A stretch of DNA of 64,000 nucleotides from Parabacteroides johnsonii DSM 18315 (GCF_025151045.1 NZ_CP102285.1:3782001-3846000); one strand, 5' to 3'; shown: positions 1-9,607, numbered from the stretch's first letter. Notes: generated by a model not told the origin, from the sequence alone. Program-made: numbers and translations.

Positions 1-134
1 GTCACTTCCGACGTACGTTTAAAGCTTTCGGGCAACGTATCATTTTTAACCACTTCCGGTAGCTTTATCACCAACTGGGCATTTTTTAAAGACAGATAAA
101 CCGGATTTCCGAAATAGAGCGTTTTCTTGATCAT
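1..134 (-). CDS. cas1: Cas1, CRISPR integrase (type II-C), N-terminal fragment cut by the window edge
   Basis: Reading the minus strand from an ATG at 134 gives 44 codons that run off the left edge, beginning MIKKTLYFGNPVYLSLKN and continuing with LVIKLPEV and NDTLPESFKR. This is the characteristic beta-strand-rich N terminus of Cas1 from Bacteroidetes type II-C loci. Cas1 with Cas2 inserts new spacers into the CRISPR array. The catalytic Glu/His/Asp residues lie outside the window. It follows the BRO-N gene by 48 bases in the same direction, so cas9, bro and cas1 are probably one transcript. The call rests on recognising the N terminus only. Confidence 0.87.
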   Translation of the reverse strand, partial: MIKKTLYFGNPVYLSLKNAQLVIKLPEVVKNDTLPESFKRTSEV

Positions 135-182
135 AAGCCATTTGATTTTAATTAATTACTCATCATTTTCTTCAAAAGGGAA

Positions 183-1016
183 TTATTGAAGATCATTGCC
201 TTTTTCGCCTAATTTAGGTAAAAAGTTTTCCGGAGTAAGAATACTCCTTCCTAATTCTTTTTCGGCTTGTTCACGCGCCACACCAGCTACATTTCCTCCC
301 CGCTTCGCGACCTGCTTATTTTTCTGAAATGTATCAGTTTTTTCTTTTTGAGATATTTCTGTAATGACTCGTTCGCCAAGCATGGTGAAGATTAGTTCCA
401 AATCAGTCATATGGTCGCGTAAGTTCTGATTCTTTTTTGTCAATCCATTATACATTTTATAATCGAAAGGAGCCATACCAAACGTTGCTTTGGAAATTTC
501 AGCTGTCAAGATTGCATAATCACTCTGCTCCGTAATCCCTCTCTCTTTCCATTCATCCGTCAAGTTTTGCCGGATAGCGATTCCCCTCAAACGTTTGTCT
601 ATCCAATCCTTAGGATAACCTTTCTGTTCGTAAAGTTCTTTCATACGTTCTTGAGCCAGTTCCGGATTTTCAATTTCCTGCACACGTTCATAACCGACTT
701 GTGCTAACCACAACTTGAATGGTTCTGCTTTAGGGGAAGGAATAGATTGGATGATACGAAACAAAGCTTGCACATTAGCAGCCAATGTCCTTCTTTTTTT
801 ACCTGTTTCCGTCATCATTTCTACCTGGGGACAATTTGTCCCCAGGTAGGTAGCCAGTGCTTCATCTCGTTTACGCATCTTTTTCAGGTAGTCAGTTGGA
901 TTCACACTATCTGTAAGTGCTCCAACAACATCCACTACTGAAAAGTACCATTGCTGTTCTTCTTCATCCCATACAGAACGAATCTTTTTATTTTGGAAAA
1001 GTTTGATGTTGCTCAT
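183..1016 (-). CDS. BRO-N domain protein (phage antirepressor-like) lying between cas9 and cas1
   Basis: A 277-residue protein. Residues about 1-110 form a BRO-N domain (start MSNIKLFQNKKIRSVWDEEE, then WYFSVVDVVGALT and LFRIIQSIPSPKAEPFKLWL), a fold found in phage antirepressors and baculovirus BRO proteins and thought to bind DNA. Residues about 120-230 (KDWIDKRLRGIAIRQNLT, then DYAILTAEISKATFGM) match the C-terminal half common to bacterial members of this family. The start codon is 13 bases after the cas9 stop, and cas1 starts 48 bases after this gene ends, all leftward, so it sits inside the cas operon. Typical type II-C operons are cas9-cas1-cas2, so this is an extra gene. Its role is unknown: it could be a cargo gene, a regulator of the locus, or a chance insertion that kept the frame of transcription. 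A perfect 29-base palindrome lies inside the coding region. Confidence 0.85.
   Translation of the reverse strand: MSNIKLFQNKKIRSVWDEEEQQWYFSVVDVVGALTDSVNPTDYLKKMRKRDEALATYLGTNCPQVEMMTETGKKRRTLAANVQALFRIIQSIPSPKAEPFKLWLAQVGYERVQEIENPELAQERMKELYEQKGYPKDWIDKRLRGIAIRQNLTDEWKERGITEQSDYAILTAEISKATFGMAPFDYKMYNGLTKKNQNLRDHMTDLELIFTMLGERVITEISQKEKTDTFQKNKQVAKRGGNVAGVAREQAEKELGRSILTPENFLPKLGEKGNDLQ
821..849. repeat. Perfect 29-base palindrome inside the BRO-N coding sequence
   Basis: Two 14-base arms (CTACCTGGGGACAA and its exact reverse complement) flank a single central base. It encodes the YLGTNCPQV stretch of the BRO-N protein (about residues 57-65). Such length and perfection are not required by the peptide. 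It may be a protein-binding site or a palindromic element domesticated within the gene. Confidence 0.9.
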
Positions 1017-1029
1017 AATATAAATTTTT

Positions 1030-4000
1030 TCAATATTCTCCTACTGAAACGATTTGTCCAATGTGATTGATTCGAACTTTCACAATATCCTTAATACCAC
1101 TTTTTCCACATCTAATCCAAGTTATGAATTTTAAATCATTTTGTATCGTTGTCTCTAAGTGGTGTCTAAAAGTATAGTCATTTAAACCTATCTTCTGTAC
1201 CCTAAACAAATTCGGACTAATCATCGCATAGTTGTCTGGATCCAACAAATCCACCTCTTTAGGATTAAAACCCGTCTTCTCATTAGGGAACACGAAATAT
1301 TCATTTTGTTTCATGCTAAACAAAAATTGCCAACCTTCACTCTTTTTATAGTCCTTATCAATAATAGGTATTCCTAAATTTGCCCGTGTTACAGCTTCAA
1401 AGAAAGGAACAACATCTTCATCTAGTTCATACATTGGATTGCCTTCATCATCAAATATCACTTGGCCTTTTTTGTCTAAAACAGGTTTACGATAAATCGC
1501 AACGTGATGATTGTTACCTGTATTCACAAAATCAACCGGTATCCTCTTTCCTGTTTCATCTAAAATGAAATTGCCATCTTTATCTTTTTTATCATGCAAA
1601 GCTTGGGCTTTGCTGATTCCACGGATAGTAACTCGTTTGATACTAATCCCTTTCTCTTCATTTAACCATATTGGATTCTCATCCAGATTGACAAACGCCT
1701 TCTTAGCATCTCCTCCATATTCTTTCAGGCGTTGTTCCAAAATGAGACGTATCTTTTTATCTACAACTTTATCTACATTCAAGGTAGGATCAACCGGTTT
1801 GCGTATCGTATAAGCCGTTTCCAGTTCAACTGTTTGTACTTTATCCGGAACTTGTATGGTTTGTGCTCTATCAAGATAAATCGGATTCTTTTCCAACGAG
1901 TTCTTACCTGTAAATGCTTTCTTGGGATCATTACCAAAAACCTCCAAACGTTTGAGTAACGCATTCCGATAATCCTGTTTACTTACGGTTGCAATCTTTA
2001 CGGCATCAAATGACGCATTTACTTTTTCTATCTTCGTAACATACTGATTATGACTCCCATAAATTGTTTCCAAATGCAACTGTCCACGTGGTGTTTGTTG
2101 TGTATTTTTATATGTACCACCTTTCTTTTTTATACAATTCACATTGGTAGTAACGACTTTATTCTTGGCCTTGATAGAAACTAACAGATTCTCCAAATGG
2201 CATTTTGCCTCTACCCGGAACTGTCCCAGCGGTATAGGTGGCACTGCCTTTCCTGACTCAAAATAGCGCGTCTTTATACCTACTATATTAGTATGTTCTT
2301 TGCTGTCGGATTCCCATGCAGCATTTTTGTTATTGAAATACTGGATAAACACATCTTTAGTAAAAGCTACCGTCAATGCATCCATCGCATGATGTCGATG
2401 GTCATTCCTTTTTGTCCAATCTTTTATTCGCTTAATCTTTCTTCCATCTTTGTCTTCATAAACTTCCACCAATCCTAAGGCTTCATATTTAGGTAAGTTC
2501 AACTCTTTCATCACATCTACCAGTTGCCAATCTTCACGCAACTTATCCGTAATAGATCCGGTTGTAGCAACCACCCTACGACAAATTTCCGTCAACATGG
2601 ACAGAGCCTTTTTGGCTATATATTGCGTATTCCTCAAATCTCTATCTATAAATCCATCCGGAATTTCATTCAGCTCCATCTTCAACTTCCGGAGTTTGGC
2701 TTTCTTATCCTTACATAGATTCTCACAACGATTGAGATATTGTTGCAAACCTTCCTCTCCATATTTTTCTTTTACAAAGTCGTAGGCAGTTTTATTCCCT
2801 TTCTCTATATTGATTGACTTATATTCCAATGTCTTATTGGACAACGAGTCATCAAAAAGCCGGGATTGGGGAATGATATGTTCGATGTCTATTTCTTTGC
2901 TGAAAAGTTTTTCTCTCGGGATATATTGATTGGAATACAACGTCTTATATCCATTATCTTTCAATTCTTCATAAAGTTTATACCGGATAATATCATTACG
3001 GCTCACATTTATCATACCGAATTCCGATTGTAACACCTTGCGTATCTCTTCATGTTCACGGGTATTCTTTGCGACAGCCTTTGTCAGCTCCTCTCGCTCC
3101 TTGGCACTCTTTTTCAATTCCCGCGCCAGTTCCACCCGAATCTCATCCGGTCTTCCATAAACCTCCATGACGGTATTGATCACATTTACCATTTGATTCA
3201 GAATCTTTTCCACTACAGGATTGCGTAAACTGTTCTTAGGAAGAATTTCCAACTTATCCTTTAAAACCTTATTTTCAATTTCTTCCTTAGTCAGAGACGA
3301 TTTGGAATGACGATAACCGGCATATTCACAAGCCATATCATATTGGTTCCCCTCCTTCAAGTAAAGCAAAATCTTTTTTATGGCCTTGGCACTCAAACTA
3401 CCATAATCATCTTGTAACGAGACATTCGCAAGTTCTATGGCATACTCTTTCTCTATCCCACAAAGTTGCATGATTTTTTCTATCAACTTGCCATTCCCCG
3501 TCGGTGTATTATCTCCTTCAAATGAATACAATAAATGCCAAAGCCTGAAATAAGGTTGTTTTTCCCATTCTTTATTTTCCTTATCCAAGTCTATAAAAAG
3601 CAAATCCGTATTCCATCCCAAATCGGTAAAAACAGTTTTCAGTTGACTTATCAGATCTTCTGCCGGTTTCTTAAAATCCAATGGTTCATAGCCATACTTC
3701 TCGATCATGTTACTATAGGCAGAGAAAAGGGCAAATCCCGTTTGATTGCCATCTATCTGTTTGAAATTTATATCCAGTTCTTGTGGATTTTCAAATAAGA
3801 GTCTTAATATTTCCGCTTTTGTCAAACCCTTTTTTATAGAGAGTTCTTTAGCTAATATCTTTTTTTCTTCTTGATACAGAAACCGTCTACCTTCTGTTAT
3901 CAAGGCATCCTCCGTATCACCAAACAAATCAGACGAAACATTCGATTTCTTCCGCTTCCCTTTTTTTTCACCAACAAACACCTCTATATTATTTAATGTC

Positions 4001-5319
4001 TGCCAAATCTTAAACTCCTGAAACAACGGATGCGAACGGGGGATAACCTTGCAACCAATAATCTTTGTCTGCTTCTTACCCTCTTTTTCAACAACGACTT
4101 CCCGATTTTCAAACTCACAAAAACTAATCAATCCCTTCTGGCTTTTCAACCGCCTTTGATAGAAAATAATGATGTCACGTATCTCCTTCTTCAATTCAGG
4201 TGTCAGTTCTTTATGAAATTCGGCTTGCTTCTCCCAAATAACATTGAACTCATCCAAATAATCTTGCCGATAAAATACCATATTTCGTAAACTCATATTG
4301 GGATTCTTATTGAGTTCTGCCATCTGATACTGTCCTACCGTCTGACGATTGAAATAAAGCACTTTACTACGGTCACTGATAGCTCCCAAATAACCGCTTG
4401 ACGCACTTATCTGGCCATTGATTTCTTGCAATACTACGGCTATTTTTTCTAAGTCCAATTGCTCAGTAAGGGCTTGCACACGCCAACGATAATTTTCCTT
4501 TTTCAGTTCCTCCCCTTTTACCGTCCGCTTAAGGCCAACAAGTTTATACACTTCTTCTCTATTCTCTGTTTGAGCCTCATGTTCATTCCAAACGTTTACC
4601 TTTTTCGTTTCTACAAAATATTTTGCCAAGATAGCCCACGTCTGACTTTTATTCTTCCCTTTGACTTCTTCTTTGGCAACATCACAAAAAGAAAAGAGAT
4701 TGAATTGCTTTTGGAAATCCCATATCTTGTTAAATTCTTCTTGCAGATCTGAACGATAAAAATCAGGGAAAAACTTTTTTCCTGATTCAAGTAATTGTAA
4801 ACAAAGCTGCCCTGGAGTCAGATCTTCATCATACAATTTCTTAGCAATCTCCATTCCGTCAATCAAAGCCCCCTCTTCTTCTCCCTTTGCTTTCCGGCTA
4901 CTTTTATAACCACGCTTCTTATTAATCATCAACAATACACGTGCCAATTCTTTCAAAGATATCTCCTCTTCAGCTGCTTTAGCTCGTAAACGATAGGTTT
5001 CAAACGTAGTTCTGTTTCCTTGTTCCGAAAGTATCGTTTTATCTGTAATAAAACCTACTTTTTTCAGAAGTTCAATCAACGCATCCCGACGTAATTTATA
5101 CCGTTGCAGATTACGGCGCATACTTCTTTTTAAAGTTCTATCAGCATTCGTAGTGATACTTTTCCCTTTTTCAAAGTTTTGCATTTCATCCACTGTCAAA
5201 GGATTTACCCTTACTCCTAATTTAATAATAGACGATACTTCATCACTATTTTCGGCTTCGTTTACTAATGCCCACCCTATACTACTCGTACCTAAATCCA
5301 GCCCTAAAATCTTTTTCAT
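1030..5319 (-). CDS. cas9: Cas9 RNA-guided DNA endonuclease, type II-C
   Basis: A 1429-residue protein starting MKKILGLDLGTSSIGWALVN. An upstream in-frame ATG would add 19 residues, but the RuvC-I motif conventionally sits at the very N terminus and a TAnnTTTG box lies at 5341-5348, so 5319 is chosen. RuvC-I Asp is D8. An arginine-rich bridge helix follows (RTLKRSMRRNLQRYKLRR). RuvC-II is EIRVELARELK with Glu about 730. The HNH nuclease reads DIEHIIPQSRLFDD with the catalytic His about 814. RuvC-III is HRHHAMDALTVAF with His about 977 and Asp about 980. All catalytic residues are present, so the nuclease should be active. Length and single-gene layout without csn2 or cas4 nearby fit the long Bacteroidetes II-C group. 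It cleaves DNA matched by a crRNA-tracrRNA duplex; the tracrRNA is encoded divergently just upstream. Confidence 0.96.
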   Translation of the reverse strand: MKKILGLDLGTSSIGWALVNEAENSDEVSSIIKLGVRVNPLTVDEMQNFEKGKSITTNADRTLKRSMRRNLQRYKLRRDALIELLKKVGFITDKTILSEQGNRTTFETYRLRAKAAEEEISLKELARVLLMINKKRGYKSSRKAKGEEEGALIDGMEIAKKLYDEDLTPGQLCLQLLESGKKFFPDFYRSDLQEEFNKIWDFQKQFNLFSFCDVAKEEVKGKNKSQTWAILAKYFVETKKVNVWNEHEAQTENREEVYKLVGLKRTVKGEELKKENYRWRVQALTEQLDLEKIAVVLQEINGQISASSGYLGAISDRSKVLYFNRQTVGQYQMAELNKNPNMSLRNMVFYRQDYLDEFNVIWEKQAEFHKELTPELKKEIRDIIIFYQRRLKSQKGLISFCEFENREVVVEKEGKKQTKIIGCKVIPRSHPLFQEFKIWQTLNNIEVFVGEKKGKRKKSNVSSDLFGDTEDALITEGRRFLYQEEKKILAKELSIKKGLTKAEILRLLFENPQELDINFKQIDGNQTGFALFSAYSNMIEKYGYEPLDFKKPAEDLISQLKTVFTDLGWNTDLLFIDLDKENKEWEKQPYFRLWHLLYSFEGDNTPTGNGKLIEKIMQLCGIEKEYAIELANVSLQDDYGSLSAKAIKKILLYLKEGNQYDMACEYAGYRHSKSSLTKEEIENKVLKDKLEILPKNSLRNPVVEKILNQMVNVINTVMEVYGRPDEIRVELARELKKSAKEREELTKAVAKNTREHEEIRKVLQSEFGMINVSRNDIIRYKLYEELKDNGYKTLYSNQYIPREKLFSKEIDIEHIIPQSRLFDDSLSNKTLEYKSINIEKGNKTAYDFVKEKYGEEGLQQYLNRCENLCKDKKAKLRKLKMELNEIPDGFIDRDLRNTQYIAKKALSMLTEICRRVVATTGSITDKLREDWQLVDVMKELNLPKYEALGLVEVYEDKDGRKIKRIKDWTKRNDHRHHAMDALTVAFTKDVFIQYFNNKNAAWESDSKEHTNIVGIKTRYFESGKAVPPIPLGQFRVEAKCHLENLLVSIKAKNKVVTTNVNCIKKKGGTYKNTQQTPRGQLHLETIYGSHNQYVTKIEKVNASFDAVKIATVSKQDYRNALLKRLEVFGNDPKKAFTGKNSLEKNPIYLDRAQTIQVPDKVQTVELETAYTIRKPVDPTLNVDKVVDKKIRLILEQRLKEYGGDAKKAFVNLDENPIWLNEEKGISIKRVTIRGISKAQALHDKKDKDGNFILDETGKRIPVDFVNTGNNHHVAIYRKPVLDKKGQVIFDDEGNPMYELDEDVVPFFEAVTRANLGIPIIDKDYKKSEGWQFLFSMKQNEYFVFPNEKTGFNPKEVDLLDPDNYAMISPNLFRVQKIGLNDYTFRHHLETTIQNDLKFITWIRCGKSGIKDIVKVRINHIGQIVSVGEY

Positions 5320-5340
5320 GGTATACTGTTTTAATTTTTC

Positions 5341-5348
5341 CAAATATA
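5341..5348 (-). promoter_or_regulatory. Probable -7 promoter box for cas9
   Basis: On the minus strand this reads TATATTTG, an exact match to the Bacteroidetes -7 consensus TAnnTTTG, 22 bases before the cas9 ATG. No clear -33 TTTG is seen at the usual distance. It lies back-to-back with the tracrRNA promoter. Confidence 0.5.
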
Positions 5349-5369
5349 ATAACTTTATCATCAAAAAAC

Positions 5370-5401
5370 ATTGCACACAAACCTTTCATTTCATATATTT
5401 G
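5370..5401 (+). promoter_or_regulatory. Promoter for tracrRNA
   Basis: A -33 like ATTG (5370-5373) is followed after 20 bases by TATATTTG (5394-5401), an exact TAnnTTTG -7 box. Transcription should start near 5406-5408, exactly where the anti-repeat of the tracrRNA begins. Confidence 0.65.
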
Positions 5402-5405
5402 TGAC

Positions 5406-5490
5406 ACTAAAATGAAGCAAATCACAATAAGGATTATTCCGTTGTGAAAACATTAGGTTCCCTCGCCCTTCTGCGGGGGATTTTTTTGTA
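5406..5490 (+). ncRNA. tracrRNA of the type II-C CRISPR system
   Basis: Bases 5406-5427 read ACTAAAATGAAGCAAATCAC plus AA, nearly the reverse complement of the 5' part of the repeat I recall from Bacteroides type II-C arrays (starting GTTGTGATTTGC). It is therefore an anti-repeat. It is followed by a small nexus-like hairpin (GGATTATTCC, 5431-5440), a GTTGTGAAAAC stretch and a GC-rich Rho-independent terminator. Size about 85 nt. It has its own Bacteroidetes promoter and diverges from cas9. The expected role is pairing with pre-crRNA repeats for RNase III processing and Cas9 loading. The array itself is not in the window, so the pairing cannot be checked here. Confidence 0.8.
5461..5489 (+). 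terminator. Rho-independent terminator of tracrRNA
   Basis: A 7-bp stem CCCTCGC/GCGGGGG (one G-T pair) with a short loop is followed by a run of seven T. It ends the tracrRNA and also forms its 3' hairpin. Confidence 0.8.
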
Positions 5491-5593
5491 AGTCACTCTA
5501 CACTTTCAGGTCTATTCTATCCAACAAATTTTTCATCCTCCTTCCCCCTTATTGTATTATTCCGTAAAAAGCCATTCGTCCAAATCGAAACTA

Positions 5594-5637
5594 CTACCTC
5601 ATCTAATTCGATTTTCTACCCCATCTAATTCAAATTT
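5594..5637. repeat. Two tandem 22-base imperfect repeats upstream of leuS
   Basis: Two adjacent copies starting at 5594 and 5616 share CTACCYCATCTAATTC with a diverged A/T-rich end. They lie in the 390-base gap between tracrRNA and leuS. Their role is unknown; they may be operator half-sites. A related TAGATGGGTATCTAC stretch lies near 5740. Confidence 0.6.
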
Positions 5638-5763
5638 CCTTATAGGGTAATATTTTTTAAGAAACAGACATTTTTATCATTTTGCTATAAACCAACAATT
5701 TATTGTATCTTTTAGATCTAAAGGGAGATATTGTAATTTCTAGATGGGTATCTACAATTCCCG

Positions 5764-5779
5764 GAGTGAAATTTCACTC
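5764..5779. promoter_or_regulatory. Perfect 16-base palindrome, possible operator upstream of leuS
   Basis: GAGTGAAATTTCACTC is a perfect dyad with no spacer, 53 bases before the leuS -7 box. The position and symmetry suit a dimeric DNA-binding protein. It could equally be chance. Confidence 0.35.
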
Positions 5780-5831
5780 TGTCCATTCTTGCAATTTGCT
5801 GCTTCAAACCTCTATGTATTACAAAATTCAC

Positions 5832-5839
5832 TAACTTTG
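5832..5839 (+). promoter_or_regulatory. -7 promoter box for leuS
   Basis: TAACTTTG is an exact TAnnTTTG match, 41 bases before the leuS ATG. No good -33 TTTG lies at the usual spacing. Confidence 0.55.
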
Positions 5840-5880
5840 TGGCTTTAAATAGAAAACGATAAAATAAACGATAAACGATC

Positions 5881-8718
5881 ATGGAGTACAATTTCAGAGA
5901 AATTGAGAAAAAGTGGCACGAATACTGGATTGCCAATAAGGTTTATAAAGTCGAAAAGAATACCGACAAACCAAAGTATTACGTTTTGGACATGTTCCCT
6001 TATCCGTCAGGAGCAGGACTGCACGTAGGCCACCCACTCGGTTACATCGCTTCTGATATTTATTCCCGTTACAAACGCTTGCAGGGTTTCAATGTTTTAC
6101 ATCCGATGGGCTACGATGCCTACGGACTGCCTGCAGAACAATATGCCATCCAGACCGGACAACATCCAGAAGTAACGACTAAGAAAAACATTGCCCGTTA
6201 TCGGGAACAGATGGACAAAATAGGTTTCAGCTATGACTGGAGCCGCGAAATCCGTACTTGTGATCCCGAATATTATAAATGGACGCAATGGGCATTTATC
6301 CAGATGTTCAACAGTTATTACTGCAACAACAAAAAACAGGCACGTCCTATCAGTGAATTGGTTGCAGCTTTCGAACAGTCCGGAACGGAAGACTTGAATG
6401 TCGCTTGCAGCGAAGAATTGCATTTCACCGCCAATGAATGGAAAGCCAAAAGCGAAAAAGAAAAACAGGAAATCCTGCTTAACTACCGGATTGCTTACCG
6501 GGGAGAAACAATGGTAAACTGGTGCGCTGCACTGGGCACCGTATTGGCCAACGACGAAGTAGTGAACGGTGTTTCCGAACGTGGTGGCTATCCGGTGGAA
6601 CAAAAGATCATGCGTCAGTGGTGTCTACGCGTATCCGCTTATGCACAACGGCTTCTGGACGGACTGGACACAATTGACTGGACAGATTCGTTAAAAGAAA
6701 CACAGCGCAACTGGATCGGTCGTAGCGAAGGTGCCGAGATCCAGTTCAAAGTAAAAGACAGCGACCTTGAGTTTACCATCTTTACAACCCGCGCTGATAC
6801 CATGTTCGGTGTTACTTTTATGGTTCTGGCTCCCGAAAGCGAACTGGTCGCACAATTGACGACTCCCCAACAAAAGCAAGAAGTCGATGCTTATCTGGAC
6901 CGTACAAAAAAACGTACGGAACGCGAACGTATTGCCGACCGTTCTGTCACCGGTGTATTCAGCGGTTCATATGCAATCAACCCGTTCACCGGTGACGCTG
7001 TGCCCGTCTGGATCAGCGACTATGTATTGGCTGGCTACGGAACCGGCGCTATCATGGCCGTTCCCGCACACGACAGCCGTGACTATGCCTTTGCCAAACA
7101 TTTCAATCTGCCGGTTGTCCCATTGATCGAAGGCTGTGACGTAAGCGAAGAAAGTTTCGATGCAAAAGAAGGAATCGTCTGCAACTCACCAAGACCGGAT
7201 GTAGCGCCTTATTGCGACCTGTCATTGAACGGCCTGACCGTAAAAGAAGCAATTGCCGCCACTAAGAAATATGTGGTAGAACATAAATTAGGACGCGTAA
7301 AAGTGAACTATCGTTTACGCGACGCTATTTTCAGCCGCCAGCGTTATTGGGGTGAACCGTTCCCTGTCTACTATGATGCAGATGGTATGCCTCAGATGTT
7401 GCCGGTAGACAAGTTGCCGCTGGAATTGCCTGAAGTAGACAAATTTTTGCCGACCGAAACAGGCGAACCTCCTTTAGGACATGCCGTAAAATGGGCATGG
7501 GACACCGTAAAACAGGAAGTTACGGAAGTTTCCAAAATAGACAACGAAACTATCTTCCCGTTGGAACTTTGTACGATGCCGGGATTCGCCGGTTCATCCG
7601 CCTATTACCTACGCTACATGGACCCGCACAACGACCAGGCTTTAGTTGCTAAAGACGTAGACGAATACTGGCGCAACGTAGACCTGTATATCGGTGGTAC
7701 CGAACATGCTACCGGACACCTGATCTACAGCCGTTTTTGGAATAAATTTCTGTTTGACTTAGGTGTCGTTTGTGAAGAGGAACCGTTCAAGAAACTGATC
7801 AATCAGGGTATGATCCAAGGGCGTTCCAATTTCGTATACCGTATCAACGGCACCAACAAATTCGTATCCCTGAACCTGAAAGACCAGTATGAGGTCACTC
7901 CTATCCATGTAGACGTAAACATCGTATCAAACGATATATTGGATATCGAAGCCTTCAAAAACTGGCGTCCGGAATATAACGATGCAGAATTCGTATTGGA
8001 AGATGGCAAATACATCTGCGGATGGGCTGTTGAAAAGATGTCGAAATCCATGTTCAACGTGGTCAACCCAGATATGATTGTCGAGAAATATGGCGCCGAC
8101 ACGCTTCGCTTGTATGAAATGTTCTTAGGTCCGTTGGAACAGTCCAAACCGTGGGATACGAATGGCATCGACGGCGTACACCGCTTCTTGAAAAAACTCT
8201 GGGGACTGTTCTTCGGCAATACGGACACCTTGCAGATCACGGATGCAGAACCGACAGCCGATGAATTGAAATCATTACATAAACTGATCAAGAAAGTGAC
8301 ATACGATATTGAACATTTCTCGTACAACACTTCCATCAGTGCCTTTATGATCTGTGTAAACGAACTCAGCAGCCTGAAATGCAACAAACGGACAATCCTG
8401 GAACAGTTAATCGTTCTGCTCGCTCCATTCGCTCCTCATACTGCTGAAGAATTATGGCATACCTGCGGTCACGATACCACCGTATGCGATGCCGAATGGC
8501 CTGTCTACAACGAAGAATACTTGAAAGAAAACTCGCTCACTTATGCTATCTCCTTCAACGGCAAAGCCCGTTTCAGTATGGAACTTCCGGCCGATATGCC
8601 CCGCGAAGAGATAGAAAAAGCCGCTCTTGCCCATGAAAATTCTGCTAAGTGGATGGAAGGCAAGACTCCGAAAAAGATTATCGTTGTTCCCGGAAAGATT
8701 GTAAACATCGTAATCTAA
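5881..8718 (+). CDS. leuS: Leucine-tRNA ligase
   Basis: A 945-residue class I aminoacyl-tRNA synthetase that charges tRNA-Leu in the cytoplasm. The HIGH motif is HVGH at residues 48-51 (after PYPSGAGL) and KMSKS is at 719-723. The CP1 editing domain is recognisable between them ([17 protein letters not shown] and later [19 protein letters not shown]), so mischarged tRNA should be hydrolysed. The usual C-terminal anticodon-binding part and a short C-terminal beta domain follow. The length fits Bacteroidetes LeuRS, which are somewhat longer than the E. coli enzyme. The yitT-like gene follows after 10 bases and is probably cotranscribed. Confidence 0.98.
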   Translation: MEYNFREIEKKWHEYWIANKVYKVEKNTDKPKYYVLDMFPYPSGAGLHVGHPLGYIASDIYSRYKRLQGFNVLHPMGYDAYGLPAEQYAIQTGQHPEVTTKKNIARYREQMDKIGFSYDWSREIRTCDPEYYKWTQWAFIQMFNSYYCNNKKQARPISELVAAFEQSGTEDLNVACSEELHFTANEWKAKSEKEKQEILLNYRIAYRGETMVNWCAALGTVLANDEVVNGVSERGGYPVEQKIMRQWCLRVSAYAQRLLDGLDTIDWTDSLKETQRNWIGRSEGAEIQFKVKDSDLEFTIFTTRADTMFGVTFMVLAPESELVAQLTTPQQKQEVDAYLDRTKKRTERERIADRSVTGVFSGSYAINPFTGDAVPVWISDYVLAGYGTGAIMAVPAHDSRDYAFAKHFNLPVVPLIEGCDVSEESFDAKEGIVCNSPRPDVAPYCDLSLNGLTVKEAIAATKKYVVEHKLGRVKVNYRLRDAIFSRQRYWGEPFPVYYDADGMPQMLPVDKLPLELPEVDKFLPTETGEPPLGHAVKWAWDTVKQEVTEVSKIDNETIFPLELCTMPGFAGSSAYYLRYMDPHNDQALVAKDVDEYWRNVDLYIGGTEHATGHLIYSRFWNKFLFDLGVVCEEEPFKKLINQGMIQGRSNFVYRINGTNKFVSLNLKDQYEVTPIHVDVNIVSNDILDIEAFKNWRPEYNDAEFVLEDGKYICGWAVEKMSKSMFNVVNPDMIVEKYGADTLRLYEMFLGPLEQSKPWDTNGIDGVHRFLKKLWGLFFGNTDTLQITDAEPTADELKSLHKLIKKVTYDIEHFSYNTSISAFMICVNELSSLKCNKRTILEQLIVLLAPFAPHTAEELWHTCGHDTTVCDAEWPVYNEEYLKENSLTYAISFNGKARFSMELPADMPREEIEKAALAHENSAKWMEGKTPKKIIVVPGKIVNIVI

Positions 8719-8728
8719 ATTTATTTAT

Positions 8729-9607
8729 ATGAAGCTTATAAACAACAAAGTCTATTTTGCTGTACAAGATTACCTGATGATCCTGTTAGGTACTCTCTTG
8801 TACGGCTTCGGCTTCAACGCTTTCATTCTGTCGAATGAAATTATCACCGGTGGAGTCAGTGGTATTTGTGCCTTGATCTTTTTTGCCAGCAATGAATTAA
8901 TCCCTGTTTCAGTTTCTTACTTTGTCATAAACATCGTATTGCTGTTAGCGGCACTGAAAATTTTAGGATTCAAATTCCTGATAAAAACGATTTTCGGAGT
9001 GTTCTCCTTGTCGGCTTCTTTATCATTTTTCGAATGGCTTCTGAAAGGAGAGCCACTCTTACATGATCAACCGTTTATGTCCATCATCATCGGCGCATTC
9101 CTTTGCGGATCCGGTCTCGGACTTGTCTTCTCGGCAAACGGTAGTACGGGAGGAACGGATATCGTTGGAGCTATTGTAAACAAATACAAGAATATATCGA
9201 TCGGGCGAGCCTTGCTGTTCTGCGATTTTATCATCATCGGTTCTTCATTTTTCCTGTTCCACGATGTAGAAAAAATCGTCTTCGGTTTCGTTGAAATGTT
9301 TGTAAGCAATTATATAATCGACGTCGTCCTGAACGGAAACCGCCAATCCGTCCAATTCCTGATTTTTTCCCAAAAATATGACGAAATAGCCGAACACATC
9401 ATCAATGATTTAGGCCGTGGTTGCACCATCCTCGACGGCGTAGGAGGATATTCCCGCAAACCGGTCAAGGTTGTTGTATTGCTGGCCAAAAAATCAGAAT
9501 CCGTCTCCATCTTCCGCCTGGTAAAACAAATCGACCATCAGGCCTTCATCTCCCAAAGCATCGTCAGAGGAGTATACGGGGAAGGGTTTGACCAGATAAA
9601 AACATAA
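8729..9607 (+). CDS. YitT family membrane protein
   Basis: A 292-residue integral membrane protein with about five to six hydrophobic helices in residues 15-195 (for example YLMILLGTLLYGFGFNAFI and SIIIGAFLCGSGLGLVF). A C-terminal soluble domain of the DUF2179 type follows (DLGRGCTILDGVGGYSRKP). The glycine-rich TGGVSGI and STGGTDIVG motifs are typical of the YitT/DUF161 family. The transported substrate of this family is not established. It starts 10 bases after leuS and ends at a strong terminator. Confidence 0.88.
   Translation: MKLINNKVYFAVQDYLMILLGTLLYGFGFNAFILSNEIITGGVSGICALIFFASNELIPVSVSYFVINIVLLLAALKILGFKFLIKTIFGVFSLSASLSFFEWLLKGEPLLHDQPFMSIIIGAFLCGSGLGLVFSANGSTGGTDIVGAIVNKYKNISIGRALLFCDFIIIGSSFFLFHDVEKIVFGFVEMFVSNYIIDVVLNGNRQSVQFLIFSQKYDEIAEHIINDLGRGCTILDGVGGYSRKPVKVVVLLAKKSESVSIFRLVKQIDHQAFISQSIVRGVYGEGFDQIKT

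Noticed and set aside
5320-5376. A 19-residue N-terminal extension of Cas9
   Set aside because: It lies across the -7 box and is not RuvC-like; the RuvC-I motif fits a start at 5319.
5594-5637. The two 22-base tandem repeats as a CRISPR array
   Set aside because: They are directly adjacent with no spacer between them, and do not match the repeat predicted from the tracrRNA.
5490-5880. A T-box or riboswitch upstream of leuS
   Set aside because: No T-box core, specifier loop or terminator/antiterminator pair is visible, and T-boxes are not expected in Bacteroidetes.
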